Notes under the pieces: generated by a model
Databases searched by the model: none
What the model was told of the DNA's origin: nothing
The model's input: the letters and a program-made list of their open reading frames with translations, nothing else
Position numbers and translations under genes: made by a program
From: Erythrobacter litoralis HTCC2594
GTDB lineage: Bacteria > Pseudomonadota > Alphaproteobacteria > Sphingomonadales > Sphingomonadaceae
Length of the DNA: 64,000 bases
NCBI RefSeq assembly: GCF_000013005.1
Contig: NC_007722.1
Span: 2,795,501 to 2,859,500, forward strand
Direction of reading: 5' to 3'
Shown here: in pieces, positions 50,110 to 59,661 of the stretch
Position numbering within the stretch: the first letter of the stretch is position 1
Layout of the letters: each line of letters begins with the position of its first letter

Positions 50110-50679
50110 ATGGTCAGGCTCAATAAAATCTACACGCGCACCGGAGATGACGGGACGACGGGTCTTGTCGATGGATCGCGCCGCGCCAAGCACGATGTGC
50201 GGATGACCGCCATCGGTGTGGTTGACGAGGCCAATTCGGCAATCGGGCTGGCAGCGGTCTCGCTGGAGCGCAGTGATCACGCGCCGATGCTCTTTCGAAT
50301 TCAGAACGATCTGTTCGACCTCGGGGCGGACCTTGCCACGCCGGGTGAAGATTTCGAGCCGGGCGAGATGACCTTGCGCATGGTGCCCGAGCAGGTCGAC
50401 TGGATCGAGCAAAGGATCGATGCGCTCAACGAGCGGCTGGAGCCGCTCGCGAGCTTCGTCCTGCCCGGCGGGACCGAGGCGGCAGCGCGGCTGCATGTCG
50501 CGCGGGCGACTACGCGGGCCGCCGAGCGCGCGATGGCGGCACTGGCGCAAAGCGAGCCGGTCAATCCTGCGGCGCTCGCCTACATCAACCGGCTGTCGGA
50601 CCTTCTGTTTGTGCTTGCGCGCGTGGCGAACGACGATGGCAAGACGGACGTCAATTGGGTGCCCGGCGCCAACCGATAA
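50110..50679 (+). CDS. Cob(I)yrinic acid a,c-diamide adenosyltransferase (PduO type)
   Basis: 189 aa, adding the adenosyl group of vitamin B12 coenzyme. YTRTGDDGTTGLVDGSR is the PduO ATP-binding signature. The helical bundle follows, with VDEANSAIGLA, FVLPGGTEAAARLHVARAT and INRLSDLLFVLAR matching the family. An ATG at 50110 is used (a GTG one codon earlier is possible). It precedes the 3-hydroxyacyl-CoA dehydrogenase gene by 73 bases on the same strand. Confidence 0.93.
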   Translation: MVRLNKIYTRTGDDGTTGLVDGSRRAKHDVRMTAIGVVDEANSAIGLAAVSLERSDHAPMLFRIQNDLFDLGADLATPGEDFEPGEMTLRMVPEQVDWIEQRIDALNERLEPLASFVLPGGTEAAARLHVARATTRAAERAMAALAQSEPVNPAALAYINRLSDLLFVLARVANDDGKTDVNWVPGANR

Positions 50680-50752
50680 ACATCTGGCCAGCCGAGTACG
50701 CCCTCGCTAACAGGCGCGCTTTGCTGCAACTGCGAAGAGAAAGCGCATTTTC

Positions 50753-51622
50753 ATGAAGACGATCGGCGTTATCGGCGCGGGCCAGATGGGCTCGGGCATT
50801 TCCCAGACGAGTGCCCGGCACTCGATGAATGTGCTGTTGGCCGACGTATCGCTGGAGGTAGCCGAGAAATCCAAAGCGGGCATCGAGCAGGCGCTGGTCA
50901 AACTGGTCGGGCGCGGCAAGATCGAAGCCGACGAGGCGGAAAAAGCACTCGCGCGCATCACGCCCGTCGCCGACTATGCGCCGATGGCGGAGGCCGACAT
51001 GATTATCGAGGCGGCAACCGAGAAGGAAGAGATCAAGAAGGCTATCTTCGAAAAGGCCAGCGAAGTGCTGGGCGACAATGCGATCATGGCTTCCAACACC
51101 AGCTCTATCCCGATCACGCGGATGGCGAACTATTCGAGCGATCCGGAACGCTTCATCGGCCTGCATTTCTTCAATCCAGTCCCGGTCATGGGGCTGATCG
51201 AAGTCATTCCGGGCCTTGCGACGGCCAAGGATGTCGAGGAACGCACCGTCGCCTTCGCCGAAAGCTTGGGCAAGCAGGTTGTGTTGTCGCAGGATGAGCC
51301 GGGCTTTGTCGTCAACCGCATCCTGCTGCCGATGATCAACGAGGCGATTTTCGTGCTTGGCCAGTCGACCGCCAGCATCGCCGATATCGACAAGGGTTGC
51401 CGCCTGGGCCTCAACCACCCCATGGGCCCGCTAGAACTGGCCGATTTCGTGGGGCTCGACACCTGCCTCGACATCATCATGGTCCTCTACAACACCACCG
51501 GCGACAGCAAGTACCGCCCCGCGCCGCTGCTGGTGAAATATGTCGAGGCCGGCTGGCTCGGTCGCAAGACCGGCAAGGGCTTTTACGACTATTCCGGCGA
51601 CGCGCCCGTTCCCACTCGCTGA
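50753..51622 (+). CDS. 3-hydroxybutyryl-CoA dehydrogenase
   Basis: 289 aa. [13 protein letters not shown] is the NAD-binding glycine motif; [12 protein letters not shown] and [32 protein letters not shown] and the C-terminal [15 protein letters not shown] plus [16 protein letters not shown] fit the family. Asn/His/Glu catalytic residues (NTSS, HFFNP, IE) are present. The enzyme works in polyhydroxybutyrate/butyrate turnover or fatty acid oxidation; in this window no partner gene tells which. Confidence 0.94.
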   Translation: MKTIGVIGAGQMGSGISQTSARHSMNVLLADVSLEVAEKSKAGIEQALVKLVGRGKIEADEAEKALARITPVADYAPMAEADMIIEAATEKEEIKKAIFEKASEVLGDNAIMASNTSSIPITRMANYSSDPERFIGLHFFNPVPVMGLIEVIPGLATAKDVEERTVAFAESLGKQVVLSQDEPGFVVNRILLPMINEAIFVLGQSTASIADIDKGCRLGLNHPMGPLELADFVGLDTCLDIIMVLYNTTGDSKYRPAPLLVKYVEAGWLGRKTGKGFYDYSGDAPVPTR

Positions 51623-51674
51623 CCTCGGAACCCGCGCAGCCTGCCAGCCGTTTCCTTTGCAAAGGAGATTTGAG

Positions 51675-52046
51675 ATGGCAGACAAGAACGACCCGCAGCC
51701 GCGCGACGCCGATCGCCCGAGCAGTTTCGACGGCGAGCGCCGCCAGACCGACGCTCTTGCGCCCGAGAACGAGAACGCCGAACAGGTTGACGGCTATGAC
51801 CAGGCGCAGACCGTCGCCGATCAGGCCAAAACGCGCGCGACGACGATCCTCGGCACCAATAGCGAACATGTCGAAAGCGCGCTCAACGCGCCCGACGCGC
51901 AGGATCTTGTCGATCACATGAAACAGATGGACCGCGGCAATACGGTCGACATGTCGGCCTATGCGGGCGAGCCGAACCACGACGACAATGTCGACAAATA
52001 CGGCAAGCCGTCCAAGCTCGACGGCCTGCGTGGAGACGGAACTTAG
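51675..52046 (+). CDS. Hydrophilic protein of unknown function
   Basis: 123 aa, strongly polar and acidic, with no predicted helix spanning the membrane; Asp, Glu, Gln, Asn and Ala dominate. It looks largely disordered (PRDADRPSSFDGERRQTD), ending with a NHDDNVDKYGKPSKLDGL tail. No family recognised. AAGGAGAT precedes the ATG at 51675 perfectly, so the start is firm. It may be a stress-type hydrophilin (inference). The stop overlaps that of the DUF202 gene (TTAG). Confidence 0.75.
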   Translation: MADKNDPQPRDADRPSSFDGERRQTDALAPENENAEQVDGYDQAQTVADQAKTRATTILGTNSEHVESALNAPDAQDLVDHMKQMDRGNTVDMSAYAGEPNHDDNVDKYGKPSKLDGLRGDGT

Positions 52047-52489
52047 AGCCCCGACAGGCTGCCGTCGTGAAGAACCCATAGGCCGACCACCAGGATGGCC
52101 GCGCCGACGCTGACCGCCGCGGCGATCAATCTGAGCGAACGCCTTTCGGGACGGTCGACTGCATGGTCGCGCATCTTGTCGAAAGACGCATTGGCCCTGG
52201 CCTGAGCGCTCCAGGCGATCCAGATGGCAAGCAGTATAAAGCCGGTGGCGATGCCCTTGGCTATATAGGGCGGCTCGAAAGCACCGAACAGTGCGCGAAA
52301 ACCCAGCCCGATCGCGATCGATGCGAAAGCGGTGCGCATCCATCCGGCGAAGGTCCGCTCGACAGCCATGATCGTGCGGTCTTCGGCCATGTCGGTGCGA
52401 TCCTGGGCGAGTGCTTCGCTCTTGCTGTCACCATTGGCTTCCCGCCCGGCACTATACCCCGGTTCTGCGGATTGTTTCGTCGCGGTCAT
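52043..52489 (-). CDS. DUF202 (YidH-type) membrane protein
   Basis: 148 aa. A polar N-terminus with the family signature TIMAVERTFAGWMRTAFASI is followed by three hydrophobic helices (FASIAIGLGFRALFG, AKGIATGFILLAIWIAWS, LIAAAVSVGAAILVVGLW). DUF202 proteins are small inner-membrane proteins of unknown function. Convergent with the hydrophilic protein gene. Confidence 0.88.
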   Translation of the reverse strand: MTATKQSAEPGYSAGREANGDSKSEALAQDRTDMAEDRTIMAVERTFAGWMRTAFASIAIGLGFRALFGAFEPPYIAKGIATGFILLAIWIAWSAQARANASFDKMRDHAVDRPERRSLRLIAAAVSVGAAILVVGLWVLHDGSLSGL

Positions 52490-52548
52490 CGCATCCTCTC
52501 GGTCCCTGTTCGGGAGCTATAACGGATGATCGCGCCTTCGGGTCCGGA

Positions 52549-52911
52549 TTACCCCGTGGGGTCTTCGGCGTCCGGGTCGAGCGGGACGATCTCCACTCCG
52601 ACCAGGCTTTCCGGGTCGGGTGTGGGATCGAAGCCTGTCGGATCGACGATCAGTTCATCGTCGGGAACGAATTCGGTGGCCACAGGCTGCTGCGGAACCT
52701 GCTCGGGCGAGGGTGCGGTTTCAACCGGTGCGGATTGCTCCAGATCCCCGGCCTGATCGCGGAACTGCGCGCCCTGCTGCTCGATCTGCGCGATCGAATC
52801 TGCCAGCGCGCCATCCTCTTCCTCGGTGCCGACGAGCGTAGCTACGCTGATCAGCGTAATTCCTGTGAACGCCAGCGCGCCACCACGGCTGCGGAACATG
52901 TAACCCTTCAT
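52549..52911 (-). CDS. Small acidic membrane-anchored protein of unknown function
   Basis: 120 aa. A single N-terminal hydrophobic segment (GGALAFTGITLISVATLVG) is followed by a glutamine-, proline- and acid-rich disordered tail ending in VPLDPDAEDPTG. No family recognised. It lies just beyond the 3' end of mutS, 24 bases after its stop and on the same strand. Real coding is supported by the clean start, codon use and membrane anchor, but no homology is claimed. Confidence 0.6.
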   Translation of the reverse strand: MKGYMFRSRGGALAFTGITLISVATLVGTEEEDGALADSIAQIEQQGAQFRDQAGDLEQSAPVETAPSPEQVPQQPVATEFVPDDELIVDPTGFDPTPDPESLVGVEIVPLDPDAEDPTG

Positions 52912-52935
52912 GCGCGACAGTATGGCCGCGAGGGG

Positions 52936-55575
52936 TTAATCTTCCGTTTGAGAAGCTTCCGTCTTGAGAGCATAAAGCAGGTCGAGCGCTTCGCGCGGTG
53001 AAAGCGCGTCTATGTCGAGCGCAGCCAGCTTTTCGCGCATGCTGTCGCCGATCTTTTCTGGGCGTTCTTCGAGTGCGGCGGCAAAGAGCGGCAGTTCGCC
53101 CAGTCCGGCCGCCAGCCCGCCGGTTTCCTCGCGCCCCTTCTCCAGTTTCTCCAGCACCGATCTGGCTCGCTTGACGACCGGCGCGGGCACGCCCGCCAGC
53201 TTGGCGACGGCGAGCCCGTAGCTGCGGTCTGCCGGCCCTTCCGCCAATTCGTGCAGCAGCACCAGGTCGCCTTTCCATTCCCGCGCCCGCACGTGGTGCA
53301 GCGAGAGCGAATCGCAGGTCTCGGCGAGGCGTGCGAGCTCATGGTAGTGCGTGGCGAACAGGCAGCGGCACTGGATCGTCTCGTGCACCGCCTCGACCAC
53401 CGCCCAGGCGAGCGCGAGCCCGTCATAGGTCGAGGTTCCGCGTCCGACTTCGTCGAGGATGACGAAGCTGCGGTCGGAGGCCTGGGCAAGGATCGCGGCG
53501 GTCTCGACCATTTCGACCATGAAGGTCGAGCGGCCGCGCGCCAGATTGTCCGACGCGCCGACGCGGCTGAAGAGGCGATCGACCAGACCGATGGTGGCGG
53601 TCGACGCAGGAACATAACTGCCCGCCTGCGCCAGCAGAACGATCAGCGCATTCTGGCGCAGGAAGGTCGACTTGCCGCCCATATTGGGGCCACCGATCAA
53701 CCACAGCCGGTCGCTTCCGGACAGCGTGCAGTCGTTCGGTACGAAGCGGTCGCCCGCCTGTTTGAGCGCCGCCTCCACCACCGGGTGACGCCCGCCGACG
53801 ATATCGAGCACGCGCTCGTCGGTGATCGCGGGCTTGCACCAGTCACCCTCGGCGGCGCGCTCGGCAAGTCCGGCCGCGACGTCGATTCGCGCCAACGCAT
53901 CGGCAGTTCGCGCAATCGCTTCGCGCGCGTCGCCAACGGTCGCCACCAGCTCTTCGAAATGCGCTTCCTCTGCGGCGAGCGCACGTCCGCCCGCTTCGCT
54001 TATGCGGCTCGCTTCCTCGTGCAATTGCAGCGAGTTGAAGCGTACAGCGCCAGCCATGGTCTGGCGATGGGTGAAGCCGCTGTCGGGCGCCATCAGCGCA
54101 TCGGCATGCTTGGCGGGAACTTCGATGAAATAACCGAGCACGCCATTATGCTTGATCTTGAGTCGTTCTATGCCGGTTTCGCCGCGGTAGCGGGTTTCGA
54201 GCGCGGCAATGGCCCGGCGGGCATTGCCCGACACATCGCGCAATTCGTCGAGCGCCGCGTCGAAGCCGGCGGCGATATAGCCGCCCTGCTCGCGGGCGGT
54301 CGGCGGGGCGGGGACAAGCGCGCGCTGCAAGTGATCGACCAGTGCGCCGTGGCCGCCCATAGCGGGAAGCAAGTCGTCGAGCAGGGCAGGGCGATCGGGC
54401 TTGCTCGCAAGATAATCGCGGATGCGCCGCGCCTCGGCCAGTCCGTCGCGGATCTGGCCGAGATCGCGCGGGCTGCCGCGTCCGGCGACGATCCGCCCCA
54501 GCGCGCGGGCGAGATCGGGCACAGCGCGCATGACTTCGCGAAGGTCCGCCCGCAGCAGCGGGTCGGCGTGGAAGAAGTGCACCAGCGCCAGCCGTCGCTC
54601 GATGGGTTCGCGCTCGGTCAAAGGCGCCGCCAGATCTTCCGCCAGTTGCCGCGCGCCTGCGCCTGTCACGCAGCGATCGACCGCCGCAATCAGGCTGCCG
54701 CTGCGCGCGTCCTGTTGGCTGACGAGGATTTCGAGCGAACTGCGCGTCGCCGCATCCATCGCCAGCTTGGCCTCGCCGCGCGCAACGACAGGCGGCAACA
54801 GGAAGGGCAGCGTACCGCGCCCCGCATGGTCGAGATAGCCGATGAGCCCGCCCGCAGCAGCCAGCATGGCGCGGGAAAAATCGCCGAACCCGTCGAGCGT
54901 GGCAACATCGTGGATGGCCTTGAGGCGCGCCTCGCCTTCGTCGCTGGCAAACTCGCTTGGCGGTCGCAGGGTTGCGTCGGCCGGTGCTCCGTCCCAGTTC
55001 TCGGGCGCGACCACTTCGCTGGCACCGAGCCGCGCCAGCGCTGCGTCCATCGCGTCGGGCGCACATTCCTCCAGCTCCATTCGCCCGGTCGAAATATCGC
55101 AATGGGCTATGCCGAGCGTTCCGCGCACCTCGCACACCGCCGCCAGCACATTGGCGCGGCGCGGTTCGAGCAGAGCCTCTTCGGTCAAGGTGCCGGCAGT
55201 GACGAAACGCACGATGTCGCGCTTGACCAGCACCTTGGACACCGGCTTGCCCTCGCGCCTGGCGCGCGCCTTGGCTTCCTCGGGCGTTTCGACCTGCTCG
55301 GCAATGGCGACCCGCTGCCCTGCCTTGATCAGCCGCGCGAGGTAGCCTTCCGCCGAATGCACCGGCACGCCGCACATCGGCACCGGCTCCCCGCTGTCCT
55401 TGCCGCGCGCGGTCAGCGCGATGTCGAGGATGCCGGAGGCGACCTTGGCATCTTCGAAGAACAGCTCGAAAAAATCCCCCATCCGGTAGAACAGCAGGCA
55501 ATCGTCGCCGCCCGCCGAAGCTTCGGCCTTGAGCGCCAGATATTGCTCCATCATCGGGGTGGATTTGCCCGCCAT
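52936..55575 (-). CDS. mutS: DNA mismatch repair protein MutS
   Basis: 879 aa. The mismatch-recognition domain is at the N-terminus (YLALKAEASAGGDDCLLFYR then MGDFFELFFEDA, with the conserved FYxMGDFFE). Connector, lever and clamp domains follow; the ATPase has Walker A GGPNMGGKSTFLRQ, Walker B VILDEVGRGTST and the signature STFMVEM. The C-terminus LSPREALDLLYALK is the family end. The start at 55575 (MAGKSTPMMEQY) is chosen; the open frame extends upstream, overlapping the divergent maeB, but with no family sequence. Confidence 0.97.
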   Translation of the reverse strand: MAGKSTPMMEQYLALKAEASAGGDDCLLFYRMGDFFELFFEDAKVASGILDIALTARGKDSGEPVPMCGVPVHSAEGYLARLIKAGQRVAIAEQVETPEEAKARARREGKPVSKVLVKRDIVRFVTAGTLTEEALLEPRRANVLAAVCEVRGTLGIAHCDISTGRMELEECAPDAMDAALARLGASEVVAPENWDGAPADATLRPPSEFASDEGEARLKAIHDVATLDGFGDFSRAMLAAAGGLIGYLDHAGRGTLPFLLPPVVARGEAKLAMDAATRSSLEILVSQQDARSGSLIAAVDRCVTGAGARQLAEDLAAPLTEREPIERRLALVHFFHADPLLRADLREVMRAVPDLARALGRIVAGRGSPRDLGQIRDGLAEARRIRDYLASKPDRPALLDDLLPAMGGHGALVDHLQRALVPAPPTAREQGGYIAAGFDAALDELRDVSGNARRAIAALETRYRGETGIERLKIKHNGVLGYFIEVPAKHADALMAPDSGFTHRQTMAGAVRFNSLQLHEEASRISEAGGRALAAEEAHFEELVATVGDAREAIARTADALARIDVAAGLAERAAEGDWCKPAITDERVLDIVGGRHPVVEAALKQAGDRFVPNDCTLSGSDRLWLIGGPNMGGKSTFLRQNALIVLLAQAGSYVPASTATIGLVDRLFSRVGASDNLARGRSTFMVEMVETAAILAQASDRSFVILDEVGRGTSTYDGLALAWAVVEAVHETIQCRCLFATHYHELARLAETCDSLSLHHVRAREWKGDLVLLHELAEGPADRSYGLAVAKLAGVPAPVVKRARSVLEKLEKGREETGGLAAGLGELPLFAAALEERPEKIGDSMREKLAALDIDALSPREALDLLYALKTEASQTED

Positions 55576-55689
55576 CGTCCAAGCCGTAGCGGCGGGCGGA
55601 GCGATTCGGGAAGCGGCCCGGGCAGCTTTCCCCCTATCGCAGCGCGGAGGCATTGGGTATCGCGCGGGCAAACATGAGGAGAGCCAGCT

Positions 55690-57951
55690 TTGGCCGAAGA
55701 AAAACCGACCGGGTTCACCGCGCGCGAAGCGCTGTTCTACCACGAGACGATCCGTCCCGGTAAAATCGAGATCATCGCCAGTAAACCGATGGCGACCCAG
55801 CGCGACCTGAGCCTGGCCTACTCGCCGGGTGTGGCGGTACCGGTCGAAGCGATCGCGGAAGATCCGGCCAACGCGGCCAAATACACCGCGCGCTCCAACC
55901 TTGTAGCGGTAATCTCCAACGGCACCGCGATCCTCGGCCTCGGCAATCTCGGCGCGCTGGCATCCAAGCCGGTGATGGAAGGCAAGGCGGTGCTGTTCAA
56001 GCGCTTCGCCGATGTCGACTCGATCGATATCGAGCTCGACACCGAAGACCCGGAAGCCTTCATCAATGCGGTAGCGCTGATGGAGCCGACGTTCGGCGGC
56101 ATCAATCTCGAGGACATCGCCGCGCCCGAATGCTTCATCATCGAGCAAGCCCTGCGCGAGCGCATGAACATCCCCGTCATGCATGACGACCAGCACGGCA
56201 CCGCGATCATCGCCGCCGCCGGACTCATCAATGCCTGCAAGCTAACCGGCCGCGAGCTGAGAGATTGCCGCATGGTGGTGAACGGGGCGGGGGCTTCGGC
56301 GCTCGCCTGCACGGCACTGATCAAGGCGATCGGCATCCCGCACGAAAACGTCATCGTGTGCGACCGTGCGGGGCCGATCTATCCGGGACGCGAGAATGTC
56401 GACCAGTGGAAAAGCGCGCATGCCGTGCCTACCGAAGCGCGCAGCCTCGAAGAGGCGCTGGTGGGGGCAGACATTTTCCTCGGCCTGTCGGCGGCGGGCG
56501 CATTGAAGCCCGAATGGGTAACGAAAATGGCCGATCAGCCGATCATTTTCGCCATGGCCAATCCCGTGCCGGAGATCATGCCGGACGAAGCCAAGAAGGT
56601 CCGCCCCGATGCGATCATCGCCACCGGCCGCAGCGACTTTCCCAATCAGGTCAACAATGTTCTCGGCTTCCCGTTCATCTTTCGCGGCGCGCTCGACGTG
56701 CGGGCGACAACGATCAACGAGGAAATGAAGGTCGCCGCTGCCGAGGCCATCGCCGATCTCGCGCGCGAGCGCGTGCCTGAGGAAGTCGCCGCCGCCTATG
56801 GCATCAATCACAAATTCGGCACCGACTACATCATCCCGGCGCCTTTCGATCCGCGCCTGATGGAGGTGGTGTCCTCTGCCGTCGCCAAGGCGGCGATGGA
56901 CACCGGCGTCGCGCAGGACAGCATCGCCGATTTCGACGAATACCGCACCACGCTGAAGGCGCGGCTCAACCCGACCACGTCGGCGCTCACGCGGGTATAC
57001 GAAGAATGCAAGGCCAACCCGGCGCGCATGGTCTTCGCAGAGGCGGAAGAGGACGTCGTGCTGCGCGCGGCGATCCAGTACCGCGATTTCGGTTATGGCA
57101 CGCCGATCCTCGTCGGGCGGACCAAGAATGTCGTGGACCGACTGCACATGCTCGGGGTGTCCGATCCCGGCAGTTTCGAGATCCAGAACTCGAACGATTC
57201 CGATTTCGTCCCGGCGATGGTCGATTTTCTCTACAAGCGCCTGCAGCGCAAGGGCTATACCGAACGTGACGTGCGCCGGATGGTCAATCAGGAACGCAAC
57301 GTCTTTTCCGCGCTGCTGGTCGCGCTCGGCCATGGAGATGCAATGATTTCCGGCCTCACGCGTACCTTCTCGCAGACTGCGCGCGAAGTGAACCGTGTGC
57401 TCGATCCCAAACCCGGCTCGGTACCGTTCGGCATCCACATGATGATCGGCAAGAACCACACGACCTTCCTCGCCGATACCACCATCAACGAGCGGCCGAG
57501 CGCCGAGCTGCTGGCGCATATCGCCAAGGAAACCGCGCAGGTCGCCCGCCGCATGGGGCACGAGCCGCGGGTCGCGTTCCTCAGCTATTCGACTTTCGGC
57601 AATCCCAGCGGGCAGTGGCTCGGCAACATCCGCGACGCCGTTGCCATCCTCGACCGCGAGGAAGTGAATTTCGAATATGAAGGCGAAATGGCGCCCGACG
57701 CCGCGCTCAATCCCAAGGTGATGGAACTTTATCCGTTCAGCCGCCTCTCCGGCCCGGCCAATGTTCTGGTCATGCCCGGCCTGCAATCGGCCAATCTCTC
57801 GGCAAAGCTGCTGCGCGAGCTGGCTGGCAACGCCACGATCGGCCCGATGCTGATCGGGATGGAAAAACCGGTCCAGATCGCCCCGATGACCGCGATTGCG
57901 CCCGATGTCCTGACGCTGGCGGTGCTCGCGGCGGCCGGGGTGGTGGGCTGA
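55690..57951 (+). CDS. maeB: NADP-dependent malic enzyme with C-terminal phosphotransacetylase-like domain
   Basis: 753 aa. N-terminal ~430 residues form the malic enzyme: YSPGVAVPVEAIAEDP, NGTAILGLGNLGALASKPVM, MEGKAVLFKRFADVD and the NAD(P)-binding VVNGAGASALACTALIKA. The C-terminal ~320 residues resemble phosphate acetyltransferase (GYGTPILVGRTKNVVD, NPKVMELYPFSRLSGPANVL). In enteric MaeB this domain is regulatory, sensing acetyl-CoA. It decarboxylates malate to pyruvate, supplying NADPH. A TTG start at 55690 follows GAGGAGAG at ideal distance. Divergent from mutS by 114 bases. Confidence 0.95.
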   Translation: MAEEKPTGFTAREALFYHETIRPGKIEIIASKPMATQRDLSLAYSPGVAVPVEAIAEDPANAAKYTARSNLVAVISNGTAILGLGNLGALASKPVMEGKAVLFKRFADVDSIDIELDTEDPEAFINAVALMEPTFGGINLEDIAAPECFIIEQALRERMNIPVMHDDQHGTAIIAAAGLINACKLTGRELRDCRMVVNGAGASALACTALIKAIGIPHENVIVCDRAGPIYPGRENVDQWKSAHAVPTEARSLEEALVGADIFLGLSAAGALKPEWVTKMADQPIIFAMANPVPEIMPDEAKKVRPDAIIATGRSDFPNQVNNVLGFPFIFRGALDVRATTINEEMKVAAAEAIADLARERVPEEVAAAYGINHKFGTDYIIPAPFDPRLMEVVSSAVAKAAMDTGVAQDSIADFDEYRTTLKARLNPTTSALTRVYEECKANPARMVFAEAEEDVVLRAAIQYRDFGYGTPILVGRTKNVVDRLHMLGVSDPGSFEIQNSNDSDFVPAMVDFLYKRLQRKGYTERDVRRMVNQERNVFSALLVALGHGDAMISGLTRTFSQTAREVNRVLDPKPGSVPFGIHMMIGKNHTTFLADTTINERPSAELLAHIAKETAQVARRMGHEPRVAFLSYSTFGNPSGQWLGNIRDAVAILDREEVNFEYEGEMAPDAALNPKVMELYPFSRLSGPANVLVMPGLQSANLSAKLLRELAGNATIGPMLIGMEKPVQIAPMTAIAPDVLTLAVLAAAGVVG

Positions 57952-57961
57952 GCGGCAACCC

Positions 57962-59101
57962 ATGTCGCACATCCCGAACCAGCGGCACCGTTTCGCGATT
58001 CCCGAGGAAGTGCATTACCTCAACAACGCCTACATGGCGCCGCTCTCCTTCGAGGTCACGGCGGCCATGGAGGAAGCGGCGCGGCTCAAACAGGCGCCGT
58101 GGAATTTCCGCCCCGCCGACTTTTTCAGCGTGTGCGAAAACTTCCGCGAGCGCGCGGCGCGGCTGGCCGGGGTGTCCGCCGACACTATCGCGATCGTCCC
58201 TTCGGTCAGCTACGCACTGGCGATTGCAGCGAAGAATCTGCCCTTCGCAAAAGGGCAGCAGATCGTCACTCTGGCCGACCAGTTTCCCTCCAACGTCTAC
58301 GTCTGGCGCGAACTGGCCGCGCGTGAGGGAGGACAGGTTGTCGCGGCCCGGCGCGATGAAGAGGCCTGCTGGACCGCCGCCGTTCTCGACGCGATCGGTC
58401 CGGACACCGCGATCGTCGCCGTGCCGCATTGCCACTGGGCCGACGGGCGGCTGGTCGATCTCGAACGGGTCGGCGCGAAATGTCGTGAACACGGTGCGGC
58501 GCTGGTGCTGGATTTGACCCAATCGCTCGGCGCGATGCCGGTTGACTTCGCCAAGGTGCAGCCCGATTTCGCGGTCGCCGCCTGCTACAAATGGCTGATG
58601 GGGCCCTATGGCATCGGCATGCTCTACGTCGCAGAATGGCATCACAACGGCACTCCCTTGGAGTACAATTGGATCAACCGTGGCGGCTCGGAAGATTTTA
58701 CGCGGCTGGTCGACTACCGGGACGATTCCCAGCCCGGCGCGCGCCGTTTCGATATGGGCGAGAAATCCAATCCGCCGCTGCTGGCAGGGGCCGGTGCGGG
58801 AATCGATTTCCTGCTGGAATTCGGCATTGAGGCGATCGCGGAGGCACTCGCTGCCCGAACCGGAGCGATCGAGCGCGAAGCGAAAGCGCTGGGATTGACG
58901 GCGGCGACGCAGGGGACCCGGGCACCGCACTTCCTGTCGCTGGGATTTCCCGACGGGCTGCCCGACGGTCTGACGGATCGCCTGGCGGAACGGCAGGTCC
59001 ATGTCTCGGCGCGGGGCGCATCGCTCAGGGTGACGCCGCATCTCTATACCAGCGACGCCGACTGCGCGGCGCTGCTCGAGACTCTTGCGGTCTGCTGCTA
59101 G
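57962..59101 (+). CDS. Class V aminotransferase-type PLP enzyme
   Basis: 379 aa. YLNNAYMAPLSFEVTAAMEE at the N-terminus, the Asp in VLDLTQSLGAMPVD, and Lys in AACYKWLMGPYGIGML (Schiff base) define the family, in the branch with NifS/kynureninase-like enzymes. Specific reaction unknown; it is not a canonical cysteine desulfurase since the Cys loop is not evident. It starts 10 bases after maeB, probably on the same transcript. The stop shares CTAG with the DUF892 gene. Confidence 0.85.
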   Translation: MSHIPNQRHRFAIPEEVHYLNNAYMAPLSFEVTAAMEEAARLKQAPWNFRPADFFSVCENFRERAARLAGVSADTIAIVPSVSYALAIAAKNLPFAKGQQIVTLADQFPSNVYVWRELAAREGGQVVAARRDEEACWTAAVLDAIGPDTAIVAVPHCHWADGRLVDLERVGAKCREHGAALVLDLTQSLGAMPVDFAKVQPDFAVAACYKWLMGPYGIGMLYVAEWHHNGTPLEYNWINRGGSEDFTRLVDYRDDSQPGARRFDMGEKSNPPLLAGAGAGIDFLLEFGIEAIAEALAARTGAIEREAKALGLTAATQGTRAPHFLSLGFPDGLPDGLTDRLAERQVHVSARGASLRVTPHLYTSDADCAALLETLAVCC

Positions 59102-59592
59102 GCGGTGTCTTCCAGCACCTCGCCGTCGAGCAGGCCGATCATGTCGTCCTGCCCGTCCTGCGCATTTTCGTAACAGGTCTGGAGGTCTTCGGCTTCATCG
59201 GCATGGCCGAGCTGCGAGGCGATGGCGGCGAGCGTCCGATAACCGGCGAGCCCGTAATAGGTCAGGTGCATATATTGCGCGAGGATGGCCGCATCGCGAG
59301 CGGAGCCGCTGGCGAAATCGGTTTCGAACACGCGCTCCTGCGTGTCGGTGACCAGACCCGCCATCCCGTCGGACTGGAACTCGCCATCGTCTGCCGGGTG
59401 GGCTTCGGCCAGCTTCCGGGCAATTTCGAGCCCGTCGCCGATACCGCATACGCCGTCTTCCAGCGCATCGCGCAGATCTTCGCTTGTCGCGGCATCGCGG
59501 AGCCGCTCGGTCAGTGCGAGCGATTGCTCGTCGGCGCTGACCATGTCCTGCAGCAGCGCTGCATAGAGATATTCGAGATCGGCGGTCGCCAT
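59098..59592 (-). CDS. DUF892 ferritin-like protein (YciF-like)
   Basis: 164 aa, four-helix bundle type. EYLYAALLQDMVSADEQSLA, KLAEAHPADDG and HLTYYGLAGYRTLAAIASQL are family blocks of DUF892, ferritin-like stress proteins of unknown activity. Glu/His positions for a di-iron site (EYLYA, MHLTYYG) are present. The ATG at 59592 is chosen over an upstream in-frame ATG because GAGGAGAC lies just before it. Confidence 0.88.
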   Translation of the reverse strand: MATADLEYLYAALLQDMVSADEQSLALTERLRDAATSEDLRDALEDGVCGIGDGLEIARKLAEAHPADDGEFQSDGMAGLVTDTQERVFETDFASGSARDAAILAQYMHLTYYGLAGYRTLAAIASQLGHADEAEDLQTCYENAQDGQDDMIGLLDGEVLEDTA

Positions 59593-59661
59593 GGCATGTC
59601 TCCTCACGGCCTCCCGTGAGTGCAAGCGAGTGGCGCAATAGATCGTTCCCGAATGCGCGCT

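Noticed and set aside
53251..55677. Long open frame (about 808 codons) on the plus strand opposite mutS
   Set aside because: It is the antisense shadow of a high-GC gene; it has no recognisable domain and its composition (His, Arg, Gln-rich) is typical of reversed coding sequence. The same holds for long plus-strand frames opposite the GTA tail genes (17754-20060, 21382-23829).
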